Shown: piece after piece, positions 49,491-60,139 of the stretch | Layout: each line of letters opens with the position of its first letter | How positions within the stretch are numbered: position 1 is the stretch's first letter | Source of the DNA: an uncultured Raoultella sp. | Lineage (GTDB): Bacteria > Pseudomonadota > Gammaproteobacteria > Enterobacterales > Enterobacteriaceae | Length of the DNA: 64,000 nt | Assembly: GCA_900759445.1 (NCBI GenBank) | Contig: CAAEVH010000040.1 | Coordinates: forward strand, 29,184-93,183 | Direction of reading: 5' to 3' | Notes under the pieces: model-generated | The model's database searches: none | Told to the model about the DNA's origin: nothing | Seen by the model: only the letters and a program-made list of their open reading frames with translations | Program-made: the position numbers and the translations under genes

Positions 49491-50852
49491 ATGAAGACGT
49501 TATCTCCCGCTGTAATCACACTCCCCTGGCGTCTGGACGCCGCTGAGCACTATTTTGCAACATTAAGCCACCAGCCCTGGGCAATGCTTTTGCATTCAGG
49601 CCATGCCGACCATCCGCATAATCGCTTTGATATTCTGGTCGCCGACCCCATTACAACGCTGGTCACACATGCAGAAGAGACCGTTGTGCATGACCATCAC
49701 GGCACTATGCAAACGGTTGATGATCCGATGACGGTTTTACGTTCGGCGCTGACATCGCTGACTATTCAGCCCGATTATAATCCCGATTTTCCCTTCCAGG
49801 GAGGCGCATTGGGTCTGTTCGGTTATGACTTAGGCCGTCGTTTTGAATCTCTGCCAACGGAAGCCGAACAGGATATCACGCTACCGGACATGGCGGTTGG
49901 CATTTACGATTGGGCGCTGATTGTCGATCATCAGTTGCAAAGGGTGTCGCTACTTAGCCACTCCGATGTACAGGCACGACGCCGTTGGCTGGAAAATCAA
50001 CAGATACCCGTGCGCGAACCGTTTTCGTTAACATCCTCGTGGCAGTCCAACATGACCCGTGCGCAGTATGGTGAAAAGTTCCGTCAGGTGCAGCGTTATC
50101 TGCACAGCGGCGATTGCTATCAGGTCAATCTTGCCCAGCGCTTTCAGGCGCATTATCAAGGAGATGAGTGGTTGGCGTTTGTACGTCTCAACCATGCGAA
50201 CCGCGCCCCGTTCAGTGCGTTTATACGTCTTGATGAAGGGGCGATTCTCAGCCTTTCACCTGAGCGTTTTATTCTGCTGGAAAACCAGCACATCCAGACG
50301 CGCCCGATTAAAGGCACGCTGCCCAGACTTGAAGATGCCGATGCCGATCGTCTGCAGGCTCAATCACTGGCGAACTCCCCAAAGGATCAGGCGGAAAACC
50401 TGATGATCGTCGATTTAATGCGTAATGATATCGGCCGCGTTGCCGAACCCGGTTCGGTACAGGTTCCGGAACTGTTCGTTGTCGAACCGTTCCCTGCCGT
50501 TCATCATTTGGTCAGCACCATTACCGCGCGTCTGCCAGAATCATTGCACGCCACTGACCTGCTGCGCGCCGCCTTCCCCGGCGGCTCTATTACCGGTGCG
50601 CCAAAAGTGCGGGCAATGGAAATTATTGACGAACTGGAACCGCAAAGACGCAACGCCTGGTGCGGTAGCATTGGCTATCTGAGCTTTTGCGGCAATATGG
50701 ATACCAGCATCACCATTCGCACGCTGACAGCCACCAACGGACGCATTTATTGTTCCGCTGGCGGTGGCATTGTGGCGGACAGCCAGGAAGATGCGGAGTA
50801 TCAGGAAACGTTTGATAAAGTGAATCGTATTTTGCACCAACTGGAGAACTGA
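49491..50852 (+). CDS. pabB: PabB, aminodeoxychorismate synthase component 1
   Basis: A 453-residue chorismate-binding enzyme that, with PabA, converts chorismate and glutamine to aminodeoxychorismate for folate. Motifs are FQGGALGLFGYDLGR near residue 102, PIKGTLPR with the active-site lysine (about 268-275), and PGGSITGAPK and IYCSAGGGIVADS near the end. It is followed 3 bp later by nudL. Confidence 0.96.
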   Translation: MKTLSPAVITLPWRLDAAEHYFATLSHQPWAMLLHSGHADHPHNRFDILVADPITTLVTHAEETVVHDHHGTMQTVDDPMTVLRSALTSLTIQPDYNPDFPFQGGALGLFGYDLGRRFESLPTEAEQDITLPDMAVGIYDWALIVDHQLQRVSLLSHSDVQARRRWLENQQIPVREPFSLTSSWQSNMTRAQYGEKFRQVQRYLHSGDCYQVNLAQRFQAHYQGDEWLAFVRLNHANRAPFSAFIRLDEGAILSLSPERFILLENQHIQTRPIKGTLPRLEDADADRLQAQSLANSPKDQAENLMIVDLMRNDIGRVAEPGSVQVPELFVVEPFPAVHHLVSTITARLPESLHATDLLRAAFPGGSITGAPKVRAMEIIDELEPQRRNAWCGSIGYLSFCGNMDTSITIRTLTATNGRIYCSAGGGIVADSQEDAEYQETFDKVNRILHQLEN

Positions 50853-50855
50853 CAC

Positions 50856-51434
50856 GTGGAATACAGCAGCCTGACGCTTGATGATTTTTTATCGCGCTTT
50901 CAACTCCTGCGCCCGCAGGTTAATCATACTGCGTTAAACCAGCGTCAGGCCGCCGTACTGATCCCCGTCGTGCGTCGTGCACAGCCGGGGTTACTATTAA
51001 CTCAGCGTTCCGTTCATCTGCGCAAGCATGCCGGACAGGTCGCCTTTCCCGGCGGCGCGGTGGATAGCAGCGATGCCTCGTTAATTGCCGCCGCCCTTCG
51101 CGAAGCGCAGGAAGAAGTGGCGATCCCACCATCCTGCGTGGAGGTGATTGGCGTTCTGCCGCCGGTCGACAGCGTGACCGGTTTCCAGGTCACGCCGGTG
51201 GTAGGCATTATCCCGCCAAATTTGCCGTATCGCGCAAGTGTTGATGAAGTTTCCGCCGTGTTTGAAATGCCGCTGGCACAAGCCCTGCATTTAGGTCGTT
51301 ATCATCCGCTGGATATCTACCGTCGCGGCGATTCACATCGTGTATGGCTTTCCTGGTATGAGCAATATTTCGTCTGGGGAATGACCGCCGGAATAATTCG
51401 TGAGCTGGCGCTGCAAATTGGCGTCAAGCCCTGA
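50856..51434 (+). CDS. nudL: NudL, Nudix hydrolase (CoA pyrophosphatase-type)
   Basis: A 192-residue Nudix enzyme. The box runs from [11 protein letters not shown] to LREAQEEV (about residues 66-88) with the metal-binding REAQEE. The UPF0035-type segment upstream, [13 protein letters not shown], points to CoA-type substrates. GTG 50856 is the start; the gene lies 3 bp after pabB and is probably coupled. Confidence 0.92.
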   Translation: MEYSSLTLDDFLSRFQLLRPQVNHTALNQRQAAVLIPVVRRAQPGLLLTQRSVHLRKHAGQVAFPGGAVDSSDASLIAAALREAQEEVAIPPSCVEVIGVLPPVDSVTGFQVTPVVGIIPPNLPYRASVDEVSAVFEMPLAQALHLGRYHPLDIYRRGDSHRVWLSWYEQYFVWGMTAGIIRELALQIGVKP

Positions 51435-51617
51435 CTATACTTATCTTTACGCACACCATAGACAACTTGAAACTCAGGTCACAACATTAGTAAAACCGCG
51501 GTTATCTATTAGTTTAATTCATGTGAATAGTTAAGCCGATCGCCGCGTTCCCTCTTACACTATGCGCAGTTATAACATCGTTACTGGAAACCCCAGTCGC
51601 CCTGTAGGAGTATTATC

Positions 51618-52982
51618 GTGATTAGTCTATTCGACATGTTTAAGGTGGGGATTGGTCCCTCATCTTCCCATACCGTAGGGCCTATGAAGGCGGGTAAACA
51701 GTTCGTCGATGACCTGGTCGAAAAAGGATTACTGGACAGCGTTACTCGTGTCGCCGTCGACGTGTATGGTTCACTGTCGCTCACGGGTAAAGGTCACCAT
51801 ACCGATATCGCCATTATTATGGGTCTGGCGGGCAATGAGCCTGCTACCGTGGATATTGACAGCATCCCCGGATTTATCCGCGACGTAGAAACGCGTGGAC
51901 GCCTGCTGCTTGCGCAGGGCCAACACGAAGTGGATTTCCCGCAGAATGACGGAATGCGTTTTCACAACGGCAACCTGCCGCTGCATGAAAACGGAATGCA
52001 GATCCACGCGTACAGTGGCGAAACCGTCATTTACAGCAAAACCTACTACTCTATCGGCGGTGGATTCATCGTTGATGAAGAACATTTTGGTCAGGATGCC
52101 GCGGGCGAGGTCAGTGTGCCTTATCCGTTCAAATCCGCCACTGAAATGCTGGAATACTGCAACAGCACCGGCCTGTCTCTCTCTGGCATGGCGATGCAGA
52201 ACGAACTTGCTCTGCACAGTAAAAAAGAGATTGAAGAGTACTTTGGTAACGTCTGGCAAACCATGCAGGCTTGTATCGATCGTGGTATGAACACCGAAGG
52301 CGTGCTGCCGGGTCCGCTGCGCGTTCCTCGTCGTGCTTCAGCCCTGCGTCGTATGCTGGTTTCCAGCGACAAGCTGTCCAACGATCCGATGAACGTGATC
52401 GACTGGGTGAACATGTTCGCGCTGGCCGTTAACGAAGAAAACGCCGCGGGTGGTCGCGTAGTTACTGCGCCAACCAACGGTGCTTGCGGTATCGTGCCTG
52501 CGGTACTGGCCTATTACGATCATTTCATCGAGTCCGTCAGCCCGGATATCTATACTCGTTATTTCCTGGCGGCCGGCGCGATTGGCGCGTTGTACAAAAT
52601 GAATGCGTCTATCTCCGGTGCAGAAGTGGGTTGTCAGGGTGAAGTGGGCGTAGCCTGTTCCATGGCTGCCGCGGGTCTGGCTGAACTGTTAGGCGCGAGC
52701 CCTGAGCAGGTATGTGTTGCTGCTGAAATCGGCATGGAACATAACCTCGGCTTAACCTGCGATCCGGTGGCGGGACAGGTACAGGTTCCGTGCATCGAAC
52801 GTAATGCCATTGCGTCAGTGAAGGCGATCAACGCTGCGCGTATGGCAATGCGCCGTACCAGCGCTCCGCGCGTCTCGCTGGATAAAGTCATTGAGACCAT
52901 GTACGAAACAGGTAAAGACATGAACGCCAAATACCGTGAAACGTCACGCGGTGGCCTGGCAATCAAAGTTCAATGTGACTAA
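51618..52982 (+). CDS. sdaA: SdaA, L-serine deaminase I
   Basis: A 454-residue iron-sulfur enzyme converting L-serine to pyruvate and ammonia. It has the N-terminal MFKVGIGPSSSHTVGPM segment, and cluster cysteines in PTNGACGIVPA and the later LTCDPV. GTG 51618 is the start, preceded by AGGAG. The upstream region (51435-51617) presumably holds Lrp-controlled promoter elements, not resolved here. Confidence 0.97.
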   Translation: MISLFDMFKVGIGPSSSHTVGPMKAGKQFVDDLVEKGLLDSVTRVAVDVYGSLSLTGKGHHTDIAIIMGLAGNEPATVDIDSIPGFIRDVETRGRLLLAQGQHEVDFPQNDGMRFHNGNLPLHENGMQIHAYSGETVIYSKTYYSIGGGFIVDEEHFGQDAAGEVSVPYPFKSATEMLEYCNSTGLSLSGMAMQNELALHSKKEIEEYFGNVWQTMQACIDRGMNTEGVLPGPLRVPRRASALRRMLVSSDKLSNDPMNVIDWVNMFALAVNEENAAGGRVVTAPTNGACGIVPAVLAYYDHFIESVSPDIYTRYFLAAGAIGALYKMNASISGAEVGCQGEVGVACSMAAAGLAELLGASPEQVCVAAEIGMEHNLGLTCDPVAGQVQVPCIERNAIASVKAINAARMAMRRTSAPRVSLDKVIETMYETGKDMNAKYRETSRGGLAIKVQCD

Positions 52983-52991
52983 TACTTATTT

Positions 52992-53018
52992 TTCGCCCAT
53001 CTGCGACGGATGGGCGAA
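52992..53018 (+). terminator. Hairpin after sdaA
   Basis: TTCGCCCATC (52992-53001) with GATGGGCGAA (53009-53018) form a 10-bp stem 10 bp after the stop. Only TTT follows, so strength is moderate. Confidence 0.7.
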
Positions 53019-53112
53019 TTTGCCCCCTCTCCCTCGTCTGGCGTAATTTTCCCCACTACACTTGCTCTGTTGCTGTTGGCTACTGTGACCAACGGCTTAT
53101 CGGGCGGCCCGC

Positions 53113-54714
53113 ATGCAAACAGCGCAAAGGATCATCAAGAACTATCGCCGGAATCGCTTAATCGTCTGCACATTATGTGCACTACTGACGCTCATTCTCA
53201 CATTAACTGTCCGATTTATTTCGGAGCGTAATTTAAATCATCGCAATACCGTTACCTTTGCCAACCACGCCGTTGAAGAGTTGGATGACGTGCTTTTGCC
53301 CCTACAGACCGGACGCGATGTACTGCTACCGCTGATTGGGCTTCCCTGCTCAGTCGCGCGTTTACCTCTGAGTAAGCATGCAGCCAGACTGCAAACGGTA
53401 CGTTCTATCAGCCTGATTCAGAGCGGGATCCTTTATTGTTCCAGCATTTTTGGCTATCGCAATGTGCCTATTCGCCAACTGGAGCCTGAATTACCCAGTC
53501 GGGAGCCGCAATTGCTGCTGTCTACCGACCATTCGTTGATTAAGGGCAGTCCGATTCTGACGCAATGGTATCCAGCATCTGCCGATGGCTCAGATGGCGT
53601 GCTGGAAATCGTGAATATTGATTTATTATCGTCCATGTTGCTTGAACCCCAGCCACCGCAAATTACCCATGCCAGCTTAACCGTCGGTAATCGCCATTTG
53701 TTATATGGACAGGGTGTTGTCGATACGCTACCTGAACTGAATAATGAAAAACGCTACCAGCTCTCATCGCAACATTTCCCCTTTACTATCAGCGTCACCG
53801 GTCCGGGTGCCAGCGAATTAGCTATAAAACATTTGCCAACACAACTGCCGCTGGCGGTGATCCTAAGTTTTTTAGTGGGCTACCTGGCATGGCTGGCGAC
53901 CGCCAGCAGAATGAGCTTCTCCTGGGAGATAAATCTGGCCCTTGCTGCACGGGAATTCGAGCTGTTTTGCCAGCCGCTACTTAATGCGCAAACCCAGCAA
54001 TGTATGGGAGTGGAAATCCTTTTACGCTGGAATAACCCGCGCCAGGGTTGGATCTCTCCCGAAGTGTTTATTCCCATCGCAGAGGAGCACAACCTGATTG
54101 TGCCGCTTACCCGTCATGTCATCGCAGAAACCATTCAGCAACGGCACGTATTTCCGATGAGCAGCCAGTTTCATATTGGGATTAATGTTGCCGCCAGCCA
54201 TTTTCGTAACGGTACGCTGCTAAAAGATCTCAACCAGTACTGGTTCAGCCAGCACCCTATTCAGCAGTTGGTTATCGAACTCACCGAGCGCGATGCGTTA
54301 CTGGATGTGGATTATCGGGTCGTGCGCGAGTTAAATCGGCTTGGCGTAAAGCTGGCAATTGACGATTTCGGCACCGGCAACAGTTCGCTCTCCTGGCTGG
54401 AAAAGCTTCGCCCGGATGTGCTGAAGATTGATAAATCATTTACCTCGGCAATCGGGACAGACGCCGTGAACTCAACCGTCACAGACATCATTATCGCTTT
54501 GGGGAAAAAACTGAATATCGAACTGGTGGCGGAAGGCGTTGAAACACAGGCGCAGGCACAGCATTTGCGCCGACACGGCGTACATTTATTGCAAGGCTTT
54601 TTGTACGCAAAGCCGATGCCGCTGCGCGATTTTCCCAAATGGCTGGCGGGCAGCACGCCGCCGCCCGCCCGGCATAACGGGCGACACAGTATGCACGTTA
54701 TGCCGTTTCGCTAA
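53113..54714 (+). CDS. pdeD: PdeD (YoaD), CSS-EAL c-di-GMP phosphodiesterase
   Basis: A 533-residue inner-membrane enzyme degrading c-di-GMP. An N-terminal membrane segment (about residues 17-36) and a second near 245 flank a periplasmic CSS domain with cysteines in LPCSVARL and LYCSSIFG; the cytoplasmic EAL domain follows. The EAL core is VEILLRW and the metal and catalytic parts are IDDFGTGNSS and LVAEGVET. Disulfide state of the CSS domain controls such enzymes, so DsbB (same window) may affect it. Confidence 0.95.
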   Translation: MQTAQRIIKNYRRNRLIVCTLCALLTLILTLTVRFISERNLNHRNTVTFANHAVEELDDVLLPLQTGRDVLLPLIGLPCSVARLPLSKHAARLQTVRSISLIQSGILYCSSIFGYRNVPIRQLEPELPSREPQLLLSTDHSLIKGSPILTQWYPASADGSDGVLEIVNIDLLSSMLLEPQPPQITHASLTVGNRHLLYGQGVVDTLPELNNEKRYQLSSQHFPFTISVTGPGASELAIKHLPTQLPLAVILSFLVGYLAWLATASRMSFSWEINLALAAREFELFCQPLLNAQTQQCMGVEILLRWNNPRQGWISPEVFIPIAEEHNLIVPLTRHVIAETIQQRHVFPMSSQFHIGINVAASHFRNGTLLKDLNQYWFSQHPIQQLVIELTERDALLDVDYRVVRELNRLGVKLAIDDFGTGNSSLSWLEKLRPDVLKIDKSFTSAIGTDAVNSTVTDIIIALGKKLNIELVAEGVETQAQAQHLRRHGVHLLQGFLYAKPMPLRDFPKWLAGSTPPPARHNGRHSMHVMPFR

Positions 54715-54720
54715 CCCCGC

Positions 54721-56280
54721 TTACTCGTCTTCGTCGTGAGCGGGTTGTTCTTTAACAATGCGAACTAAATCCACACGATAGTCATTGGCTTCGACAATCG
54801 TAATGCTCAACGGTGCAACATCGATAACATCACCTACGCGTGGAATATGGCCGTTAGCGGCAATGACTAAACCTGCCACCGTGGCGATGTCTTCATCTTC
54901 ATTCACTAACGTATCCACGTCCAGCGCCTGTTGCAACGCATGCAGATCGGTACCACCTTTCACCAACCAACCGCCTGCATCAGCAATAATTTCAGGCGTT
55001 TCATCGGCATCCGGGAATTCACCGGCAATAGCTTCTAATACGTCCAACGGCGTGACCAGACCCTGGACTACACCAAACTCGTTAGTGACGATAACAAAGC
55101 TGCCGCGGGCGCGTCGCAGAACACCTAACAGATTGATAGGATCCAGCGTTTCCGGGACAATAATAGCCGGAGACGCAGAGGCAATGGCCGCCACATCCAC
55201 ACCGTCTTCCAGCGCGACCAGCAGCTCTTTAGCACGCACAATACCGATGATTTCATCCAGTTCGCCACGACACACCGGGAACAGGCTGTGTGGTGACGAG
55301 AGCAATTGCTCGCGAATTTCCTCCACGCTCAGGTCTGCATCAACCCAGCTAATTTCGCCACGAGGCGTCATAATGCCGCGTAATGAACGCGACGCCAGAG
55401 AAAGGACGCCGTTGATCATATAGCGTTCTTCTTCCACAAATGCGCCTTCCGGGACGGGAACCGGCACCGGGTTGTCGGATTCCATCTGCGCGCTGGCCTG
55501 ACTTTTACCCCCCATCAGACGCAGGATTGCATCGGCAGTGCGCGCACGCAGCGGCAGCGTCGACTGGTGGCGAATAAAGTTCCGACGGGCAATCTGGTTA
55601 AACAACTCAATGATGATTGAGAAGCCAATCGCCGCATACAGATAGCCTTTCGGAATATGGAAGCCAAACCCTTCGGCAACCAGGCTCAGACCGATCATTA
55701 ACAGGAAGCTCAGACACAGCACCACCACCGTCGGATGTTGGTTCACAAATCGTGTCAGCGGCTTAGAAGCCAGCAGCATCACGGCCATAGCAATCACGAC
55801 CGCCGCCATCATCACCGGCAGATGGTTGACCATACCGACCGCCGTAATAACGGCATCCAGCGAGAACACCGCATCGAGGATGACAATCTGCGTCACAACA
55901 ACCCAAAAACTCGCATACCCTTTTGCCTGGCCGGTATCATGTTCACGGTTTTCCAGCCGCTCATGCAGCTCTGTCGTGGCCTTGAACAAGAGGAAGATCC
56001 CCCCCAGCAGCATGATCAGATCGCGCCCCGAGAACGAGTAGTCCATTACCGTAAATAGCGGCTTAGTAAGCGTCACCATCCACGAAATCACGGACAACAA
56101 GCCCAGGCGCATAACCAGTGCCAGTGACAAACCGATTAAACGCGCTTTATCTCGCTGTTTTGGCGGCAGCTTATCAGCCAGGATCGCAATGAAGACCAGG
56201 TTATCAATACCCAGAACAATTTCGAGAACGACAAGCGTGAGCAAACCCACCCAAATCTGCGGGTCCATTAATAATTCCAT
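54721..56280 (-). CDS. yoaE: YoaE, TerC-CBS-CorC membrane protein
   Basis: A 519-residue protein: an N-terminal TerC-like membrane domain (about six to eight segments; [13 protein letters not shown] and DAVFSLDAV carry the conserved acids), a CBS pair in the middle, and a C-terminal CorC/HlyC domain. TerC-type proteins are linked to metal export and envelope metal loading. It is divergent from manX. Confidence 0.92.
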   Translation of the reverse strand: MELLMDPQIWVGLLTLVVLEIVLGIDNLVFIAILADKLPPKQRDKARLIGLSLALVMRLGLLSVISWMVTLTKPLFTVMDYSFSGRDLIMLLGGIFLLFKATTELHERLENREHDTGQAKGYASFWVVVTQIVILDAVFSLDAVITAVGMVNHLPVMMAAVVIAMAVMLLASKPLTRFVNQHPTVVVLCLSFLLMIGLSLVAEGFGFHIPKGYLYAAIGFSIIIELFNQIARRNFIRHQSTLPLRARTADAILRLMGGKSQASAQMESDNPVPVPVPEGAFVEEERYMINGVLSLASRSLRGIMTPRGEISWVDADLSVEEIREQLLSSPHSLFPVCRGELDEIIGIVRAKELLVALEDGVDVAAIASASPAIIVPETLDPINLLGVLRRARGSFVIVTNEFGVVQGLVTPLDVLEAIAGEFPDADETPEIIADAGGWLVKGGTDLHALQQALDVDTLVNEDEDIATVAGLVIAANGHIPRVGDVIDVAPLSITIVEANDYRVDLVRIVKEQPAHDEDE

Positions 56281-56739
56281 GACAAGCTCCTGCTTAAGGA
56301 ATGACCAAACTGCGCGCTGAGGATCTCAGGCGTTGAAGCGATATGCAGAGAAAATTTGTGGCAAAAAGTGCCAATCTGACAGGCTTGATACGGCCTGATA
56401 GTGAAATGACGTCGGTGACGATCCATATGGTGAGCTACTGCCCTATACTCCTGAGTAATTAAACCGATGCTAAACATAACAGAGACAACCGTTTTTTAGC
56501 AAAGATTTACCTTCCTTTGCAATAAGTTGTTTCGGAGATATTTTACCCTTCGAAATTTCTTTTTATCGGAAGTTAAATTACGGATCTTCATCACATAAAA
56601 TATTTTTTTCGATATCTAAAATAATTCACGAAAATCATAGGTTTTTCTTTGTAACCCTTATCTGAATCGATTCGATTGCGGACGACGATTCAAATACATC
56701 TTCACGTTGATGTGTTAACGATAATAAAGGAGGTAGCAA
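56281..56739. other. yoaE-manX intergenic region
   Basis: 459 bp of AT-rich DNA holding divergent promoters. The one site I can support is the Mlc/NagC-type operator at 56601-56623. The SD AAAGGAGG of manX lies at 56727-56734. Confidence 0.6.
56601..56623. promoter_or_regulatory. Mlc (or NagC) operator of manXYZ
   Basis: TATTTTTTTCG (56601-56611) and, after a short centre, CTAAAATA (56616-56623) fit the Mlc consensus TTTNTTTTCG-N-C-AAATAAAA pattern. Mlc represses manXYZ in E. coli and is removed by dephosphorylated EIICB-Glc. Confidence 0.65.
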
Positions 56740-57702
56740 GTGACCATTGCTATTGTAATAGGCACACATGGTTGGGCTGCAGAGCAGTTACTTAAGACAG
56801 CAGAAATGCTGTTAGGCGAGCAGGAAAACGTCGGCTGGATCGATTTCGTTCCAGGCGAAAATGCCGAAACGCTGATTGAAAAGTACAACGCTCAGTTGGC
56901 AAAACTCGATACCAGTAAAGGCGTGCTGTTTCTCGTTGACACATGGGGAGGCAGCCCGTTTAACGCTGCGAGCCGCATTGTCGTCGATAAAGAGCATTAC
57001 GAAGTCATCGCCGGTGTGAACATTCCCATGCTGGTTGAAACCTTCATGGCGCGTGATGACAACCCCAACTTCGATGAATTAGTAGCACTGGCCGTTGAAA
57101 CCGGTAGCGAAGGCGTGAAAGCGCTGAAAGCAAAACCGGTGGAGAAAGCCGCTCCAGCCCCAGTCGCGGCGCCAAAAGCAGCAGCTCCCGCCAAACCGAT
57201 GGGGCCGAACGATTATATGCAGATCGGCCTGGCGCGTATTGATGACCGCTTAATCCATGGTCAGGTAGCAACTCGCTGGACCAAAGAAACCAACGTAACA
57301 CGCATTATCGTCGTCAGTGATGAAGTTGCCGCCGATACCGTGCGTAAAACGCTGCTGACCCAGGTTGCACCTCCGGGTGTGACGGCGCATGTGGTTGATG
57401 TCGCGAAAATGATCCGCGTCTACAACAACCCGAAATATGCAGGTGAGCGTGTGATGCTGTTGTTTACCAACCCGACCGACGTAGAACGTATCGTTGAAGG
57501 TGGTGTGAAAATTACCTCTGTAAACATTGGCGGTATGGCTTTCCGTCAGGGTAAAACGCAGGTAAACAACGCAATTTCTGTCGATGAAAAAGACATCGAA
57601 GCCTTCAAGAAACTCAACGAACGCGGTATTGAGCTCGAGGCTCGTAAGGTTTCTACCGATCAGAAACTGAAAATGATGGATTTGATTGCCAAGGTGAAAT
57701 AA
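56740..57702 (+). CDS. manX: ManX, mannose PTS EIIAB
   Basis: A 320-residue cytoplasmic PTS protein passing phosphate to mannose, glucose, glucosamine and related sugars. EIIA carries His10 (IGTHGWAA), an Ala/Pro linker follows (about residues 134-154), and EIIB carries His173 (RLIHGQVATRW). GTG 56740 is the start, with AAAGGAGG upstream. It heads manXYZ. Confidence 0.97.
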   Translation: MTIAIVIGTHGWAAEQLLKTAEMLLGEQENVGWIDFVPGENAETLIEKYNAQLAKLDTSKGVLFLVDTWGGSPFNAASRIVVDKEHYEVIAGVNIPMLVETFMARDDNPNFDELVALAVETGSEGVKALKAKPVEKAAPAPVAAPKAAAPAKPMGPNDYMQIGLARIDDRLIHGQVATRWTKETNVTRIIVVSDEVAADTVRKTLLTQVAPPGVTAHVVDVAKMIRVYNNPKYAGERVMLLFTNPTDVERIVEGGVKITSVNIGGMAFRQGKTQVNNAISVDEKDIEAFKKLNERGIELEARKVSTDQKLKMMDLIAKVK

Positions 57703-57760
57703 CGCCCTGGCATTTACTTAGTTTTCACACTTAAGTCTGTATAGCAATAGGAGAAGTACA

Positions 57761-58561
57761 ATGGAGATTACCACTCTTCAGATTGTGCTGGTGTTCATCG
57801 TCGCATGTATCGCGGGTATGGAGTCGGTACTCGATGAATTTCAGTTCCACCGTCCGTTGGTGGCCTGTACGCTGATTGGTGCCGTTCTCGGTGATATGAA
57901 AACCGGTATCATCATCGGTGGTACCCTGGAAATGATCGCCCTGGGCTGGATGAACATCGGTGCTGCGGTTGCACCTGATGCCGCATTGGCCTCAATTATC
58001 TCTACCGTTCTGGTTATCGCGGGTCACCAAAGCATTGGTGCAGGTATCGCGCTGGCTATCCCACTGGCAGCAGCAGGCCAGGTACTGACCATCATCGTTC
58101 GTACTATCACCGTAGCATTCCAGCACGCAGCGGATAAGGCGGCAGAAAACGGTAACCTAACGGCGATCTCCTGGCTGCACGTATCCTCCCTGTTCCTGCA
58201 GGCTATGCGTATCGCTATCCCGGCGGTAATCGTGGCGATTTCTGTTGGTACCAGTGAAGTTCAGAGCATGCTTAATGCCATTCCGGAAGTTGTGACCGGC
58301 GGTCTGAACATCGCAGGGGGTATGATCGTAGTGGTTGGTTATGCGATGGTCATCAACATGATGCGCGCAGGCTACCTGATGCCATTCTTCTACCTCGGCT
58401 TCGTCACCGCGGCATTTACTAACTTCAACCTGGTTGCTCTGGGTGTGATTGGCGCAGTAATGGCTATCCTCTACATTCAGCTGAGCCCGAAATATAACCG
58501 CGTAGCCGGCGCACCTGCTGCTGCGGCTGGCAATAACGATCTCGATAACGAACTGGACTAG
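57761..58561 (+). CDS. manY: ManY, mannose PTS EIIC
   Basis: A 266-residue membrane subunit of the mannose permease. It starts MEITTLQIVLVFIVACIAG and shows PTS-EIIC-man features such as GGTLEMIALGWMNIGAAVAPD. It is also a route for phage lambda DNA and some bacteriocins. AGGAGAAG lies before ATG 57761. Confidence 0.96.
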   Translation: MEITTLQIVLVFIVACIAGMESVLDEFQFHRPLVACTLIGAVLGDMKTGIIIGGTLEMIALGWMNIGAAVAPDAALASIISTVLVIAGHQSIGAGIALAIPLAAAGQVLTIIVRTITVAFQHAADKAAENGNLTAISWLHVSSLFLQAMRIAIPAVIVAISVGTSEVQSMLNAIPEVVTGGLNIAGGMIVVVGYAMVINMMRAGYLMPFFYLGFVTAAFTNFNLVALGVIGAVMAILYIQLSPKYNRVAGAPAAAAGNNDLDNELD

Positions 58562-58573
58562 CAGGTGAGCGAA

Positions 58574-59425
58574 ATGGTTGATATGACTAAAACTACCACC
58601 GAGAAAAAACTCACTCCGAGTGACATTCGTGGCGTGTTCCTTCGTTCTAACCTGTTTCAGGGTTCCTGGAACTTCGAACGTATGCAGGCGCTGGGTTTCT
58701 GTTTCTCCATGGTGCCGGCTATCCGCCGCTTGTACCCGGAAAACAACGACGCTCGTAAGCAGGCTATTAAGCGTCACCTGGAATTCTTTAATACCCATCC
58801 ATACGTAGCAGCCCCCGTATTGGGCGTTACGCTGGCGATGGAAGAGCAGCGTGCAAACGGCGCAGAGATTGACGATGGTGCCATCAACGGTATCAAAGTT
58901 GGTCTGATGGGACCGCTTGCAGGCGTGGGCGACCCGATCTTCTGGGGTACCGTACGTCCGGTATTCGCCGCACTTGGCGCAGGTATCGCGATGAGCGGCA
59001 GTCTGCTTGGACCACTGCTGTTCTTCATCCTGTTTAACCTGGTTCGTCTGGCAACCCGTTACTACGGTGTGGCATACGGCTACCGTAAAGGTATCGATAT
59101 CGTTAAAGATATGGGCGGTGGCTTCCTGCAGAAACTGACTGAGGGGGCGTCAATCCTCGGCCTGTTTGTCATGGGGGCATTGGTTAACAAGTGGACGCAC
59201 GTAAACATCCCGCTGGTGGTTTCCACCATCACCGGTCAGGATGGTCAGACTCGTGTCACCACTGTGCAGACTATCCTTGACCAGCTGATGCCGGGTCTGG
59301 TTCCTCTGCTGTTGACTTTCGCCTGTATGTGGCTGCTGCGTAAAAAAGTGAACCCGCTGTGGATCATCGTTGGCTTCTTCGTCATCGGTATCGCGGGCTA
59401 CGCTGTCGGACTGCTCGGCCTGTAA
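58574..59425 (+). CDS. manZ: ManZ, mannose PTS EIID
   Basis: A 283-residue membrane subunit pairing with ManY to form the sugar channel. It has NFERMQALGFCFSMVPAIRR, GPLAGVGDPIFWGT (about residues 115-128) and hydrophobic C-terminal segments. ATG 58574 (MVD) is preferred over GTG 58565, with AGGTGAG upstream. It is 12 bp after manY and is followed by a terminator. Confidence 0.96.
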   Translation: MVDMTKTTTEKKLTPSDIRGVFLRSNLFQGSWNFERMQALGFCFSMVPAIRRLYPENNDARKQAIKRHLEFFNTHPYVAAPVLGVTLAMEEQRANGAEIDDGAINGIKVGLMGPLAGVGDPIFWGTVRPVFAALGAGIAMSGSLLGPLLFFILFNLVRLATRYYGVAYGYRKGIDIVKDMGGGFLQKLTEGASILGLFVMGALVNKWTHVNIPLVVSTITGQDGQTRVTTVQTILDQLMPGLVPLLLTFACMWLLRKKVNPLWIIVGFFVIGIAGYAVGLLGL

Positions 59426-59439
59426 GACTGTTGTACATC

Positions 59440-59463
59440 ACCGGGGGCTTGCCCCCGGTTTTT
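59440..59463 (+). terminator. Rho-independent terminator of manXYZ
   Basis: ACCGGGGGC (59440-59448), loop TT, GCCCCCGGT (59451-59459), then TTTTT. It starts 15 bp after the manZ stop. Confidence 0.92.
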
Positions 59464-59485
59464 CTATTTAGAGGGTTGAGGATTC

Positions 59486-59944
59486 ATGACTATCACGGAC
59501 CTGGTGCTGGTTCTTTTTATCTTTTCGCTGCTGGCGTATGCCATTTACGATCAGTTCATCATGCCCCGCCGTAATGGCCCTACTCTGCTGTCTGTCGCCC
59601 TGCTTCCTCGTAGCAGAGTCGACAGCGTTATCTTCCTTGGCTTGATTGCTATTCTTATCTACAACAACATCACCAGCCACGGCGCGCAATTTACCACATG
59701 GTTATTATGTGCACTGGTATTGATGGGACTGTATCTGTTTTGGATCCGTACGCCAAAAATCATCTTCAAACAGAAAGGCTTTTTTTTCGCCAATGTTTGG
59801 ATTGAATATAACCGGATTAAAGAGATGAATTTATCTGAAGACGGTGTCCTGGTGATGCAATTAGAACATCGAAGATTACTGATTCGCGTGCGGAATATAG
59901 ACGATCTCGAAAACATATATAAACTTTTAATTTCAAATCAATGA
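59486..59944 (+). CDS. yobD: YobD, DUF986 inner-membrane protein
   Basis: A 152-residue protein with three hydrophobic segments near the N-terminus (about residues 5-20, 45-60 and 70-86) and a cytoplasmic C-terminal part ([19 protein letters not shown]). Function is unknown. It lies between manZ and mntP, as in E. coli. Confidence 0.9.
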   Translation: MTITDLVLVLFIFSLLAYAIYDQFIMPRRNGPTLLSVALLPRSRVDSVIFLGLIAILIYNNITSHGAQFTTWLLCALVLMGLYLFWIRTPKIIFKQKGFFFANVWIEYNRIKEMNLSEDGVLVMQLEHRRLLIRVRNIDDLENIYKLLISNQ

Positions 59945-59950
59945 GTTAAA

Positions 59951-60013
59951 AATATAGCCTGAACTATGTTTTATATATATCCATTCCAAAATAAACATAG
60001 CTAAGGCTATATC
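59951..60013. promoter_or_regulatory. Tandem MntR boxes upstream of mntP
   Basis: AATATAG-N6-CTATGTT (59951-59970) and AACATAG-N6-CTATATC (59994-60013) both fit the MntR dyad known from mntH. Their centres are 43 bp apart, about four helical turns. MntR activates mntP with Mn2+ in E. coli. The boxes begin 7 bp after the yobD stop. Confidence 0.75.
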
Positions 60014-60066
60014 CCACTGCTCATAATGTTATTTATTTTAACGTTTTATTTATAAATAAATCTAAA

Positions 60067-60081
60067 TGAAAATCGTTTTCA
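60067..60081. promoter_or_regulatory. Fur-box-like palindrome upstream of mntP
   Basis: TGAAAAT-C-GTTTTCA (60067-60081) is a perfect 7-1-7 palindrome close to the Fur pattern TGATAAT-N-ATTATCA. Fur has been linked to mntP in E. coli. Confidence 0.55.
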
Positions 60082-60139
60082 ATTAGAGGCCAAATATTAT
60101 TTCTGCGTTTCTTGTTTTATATTCTCAAAATATGTTAAG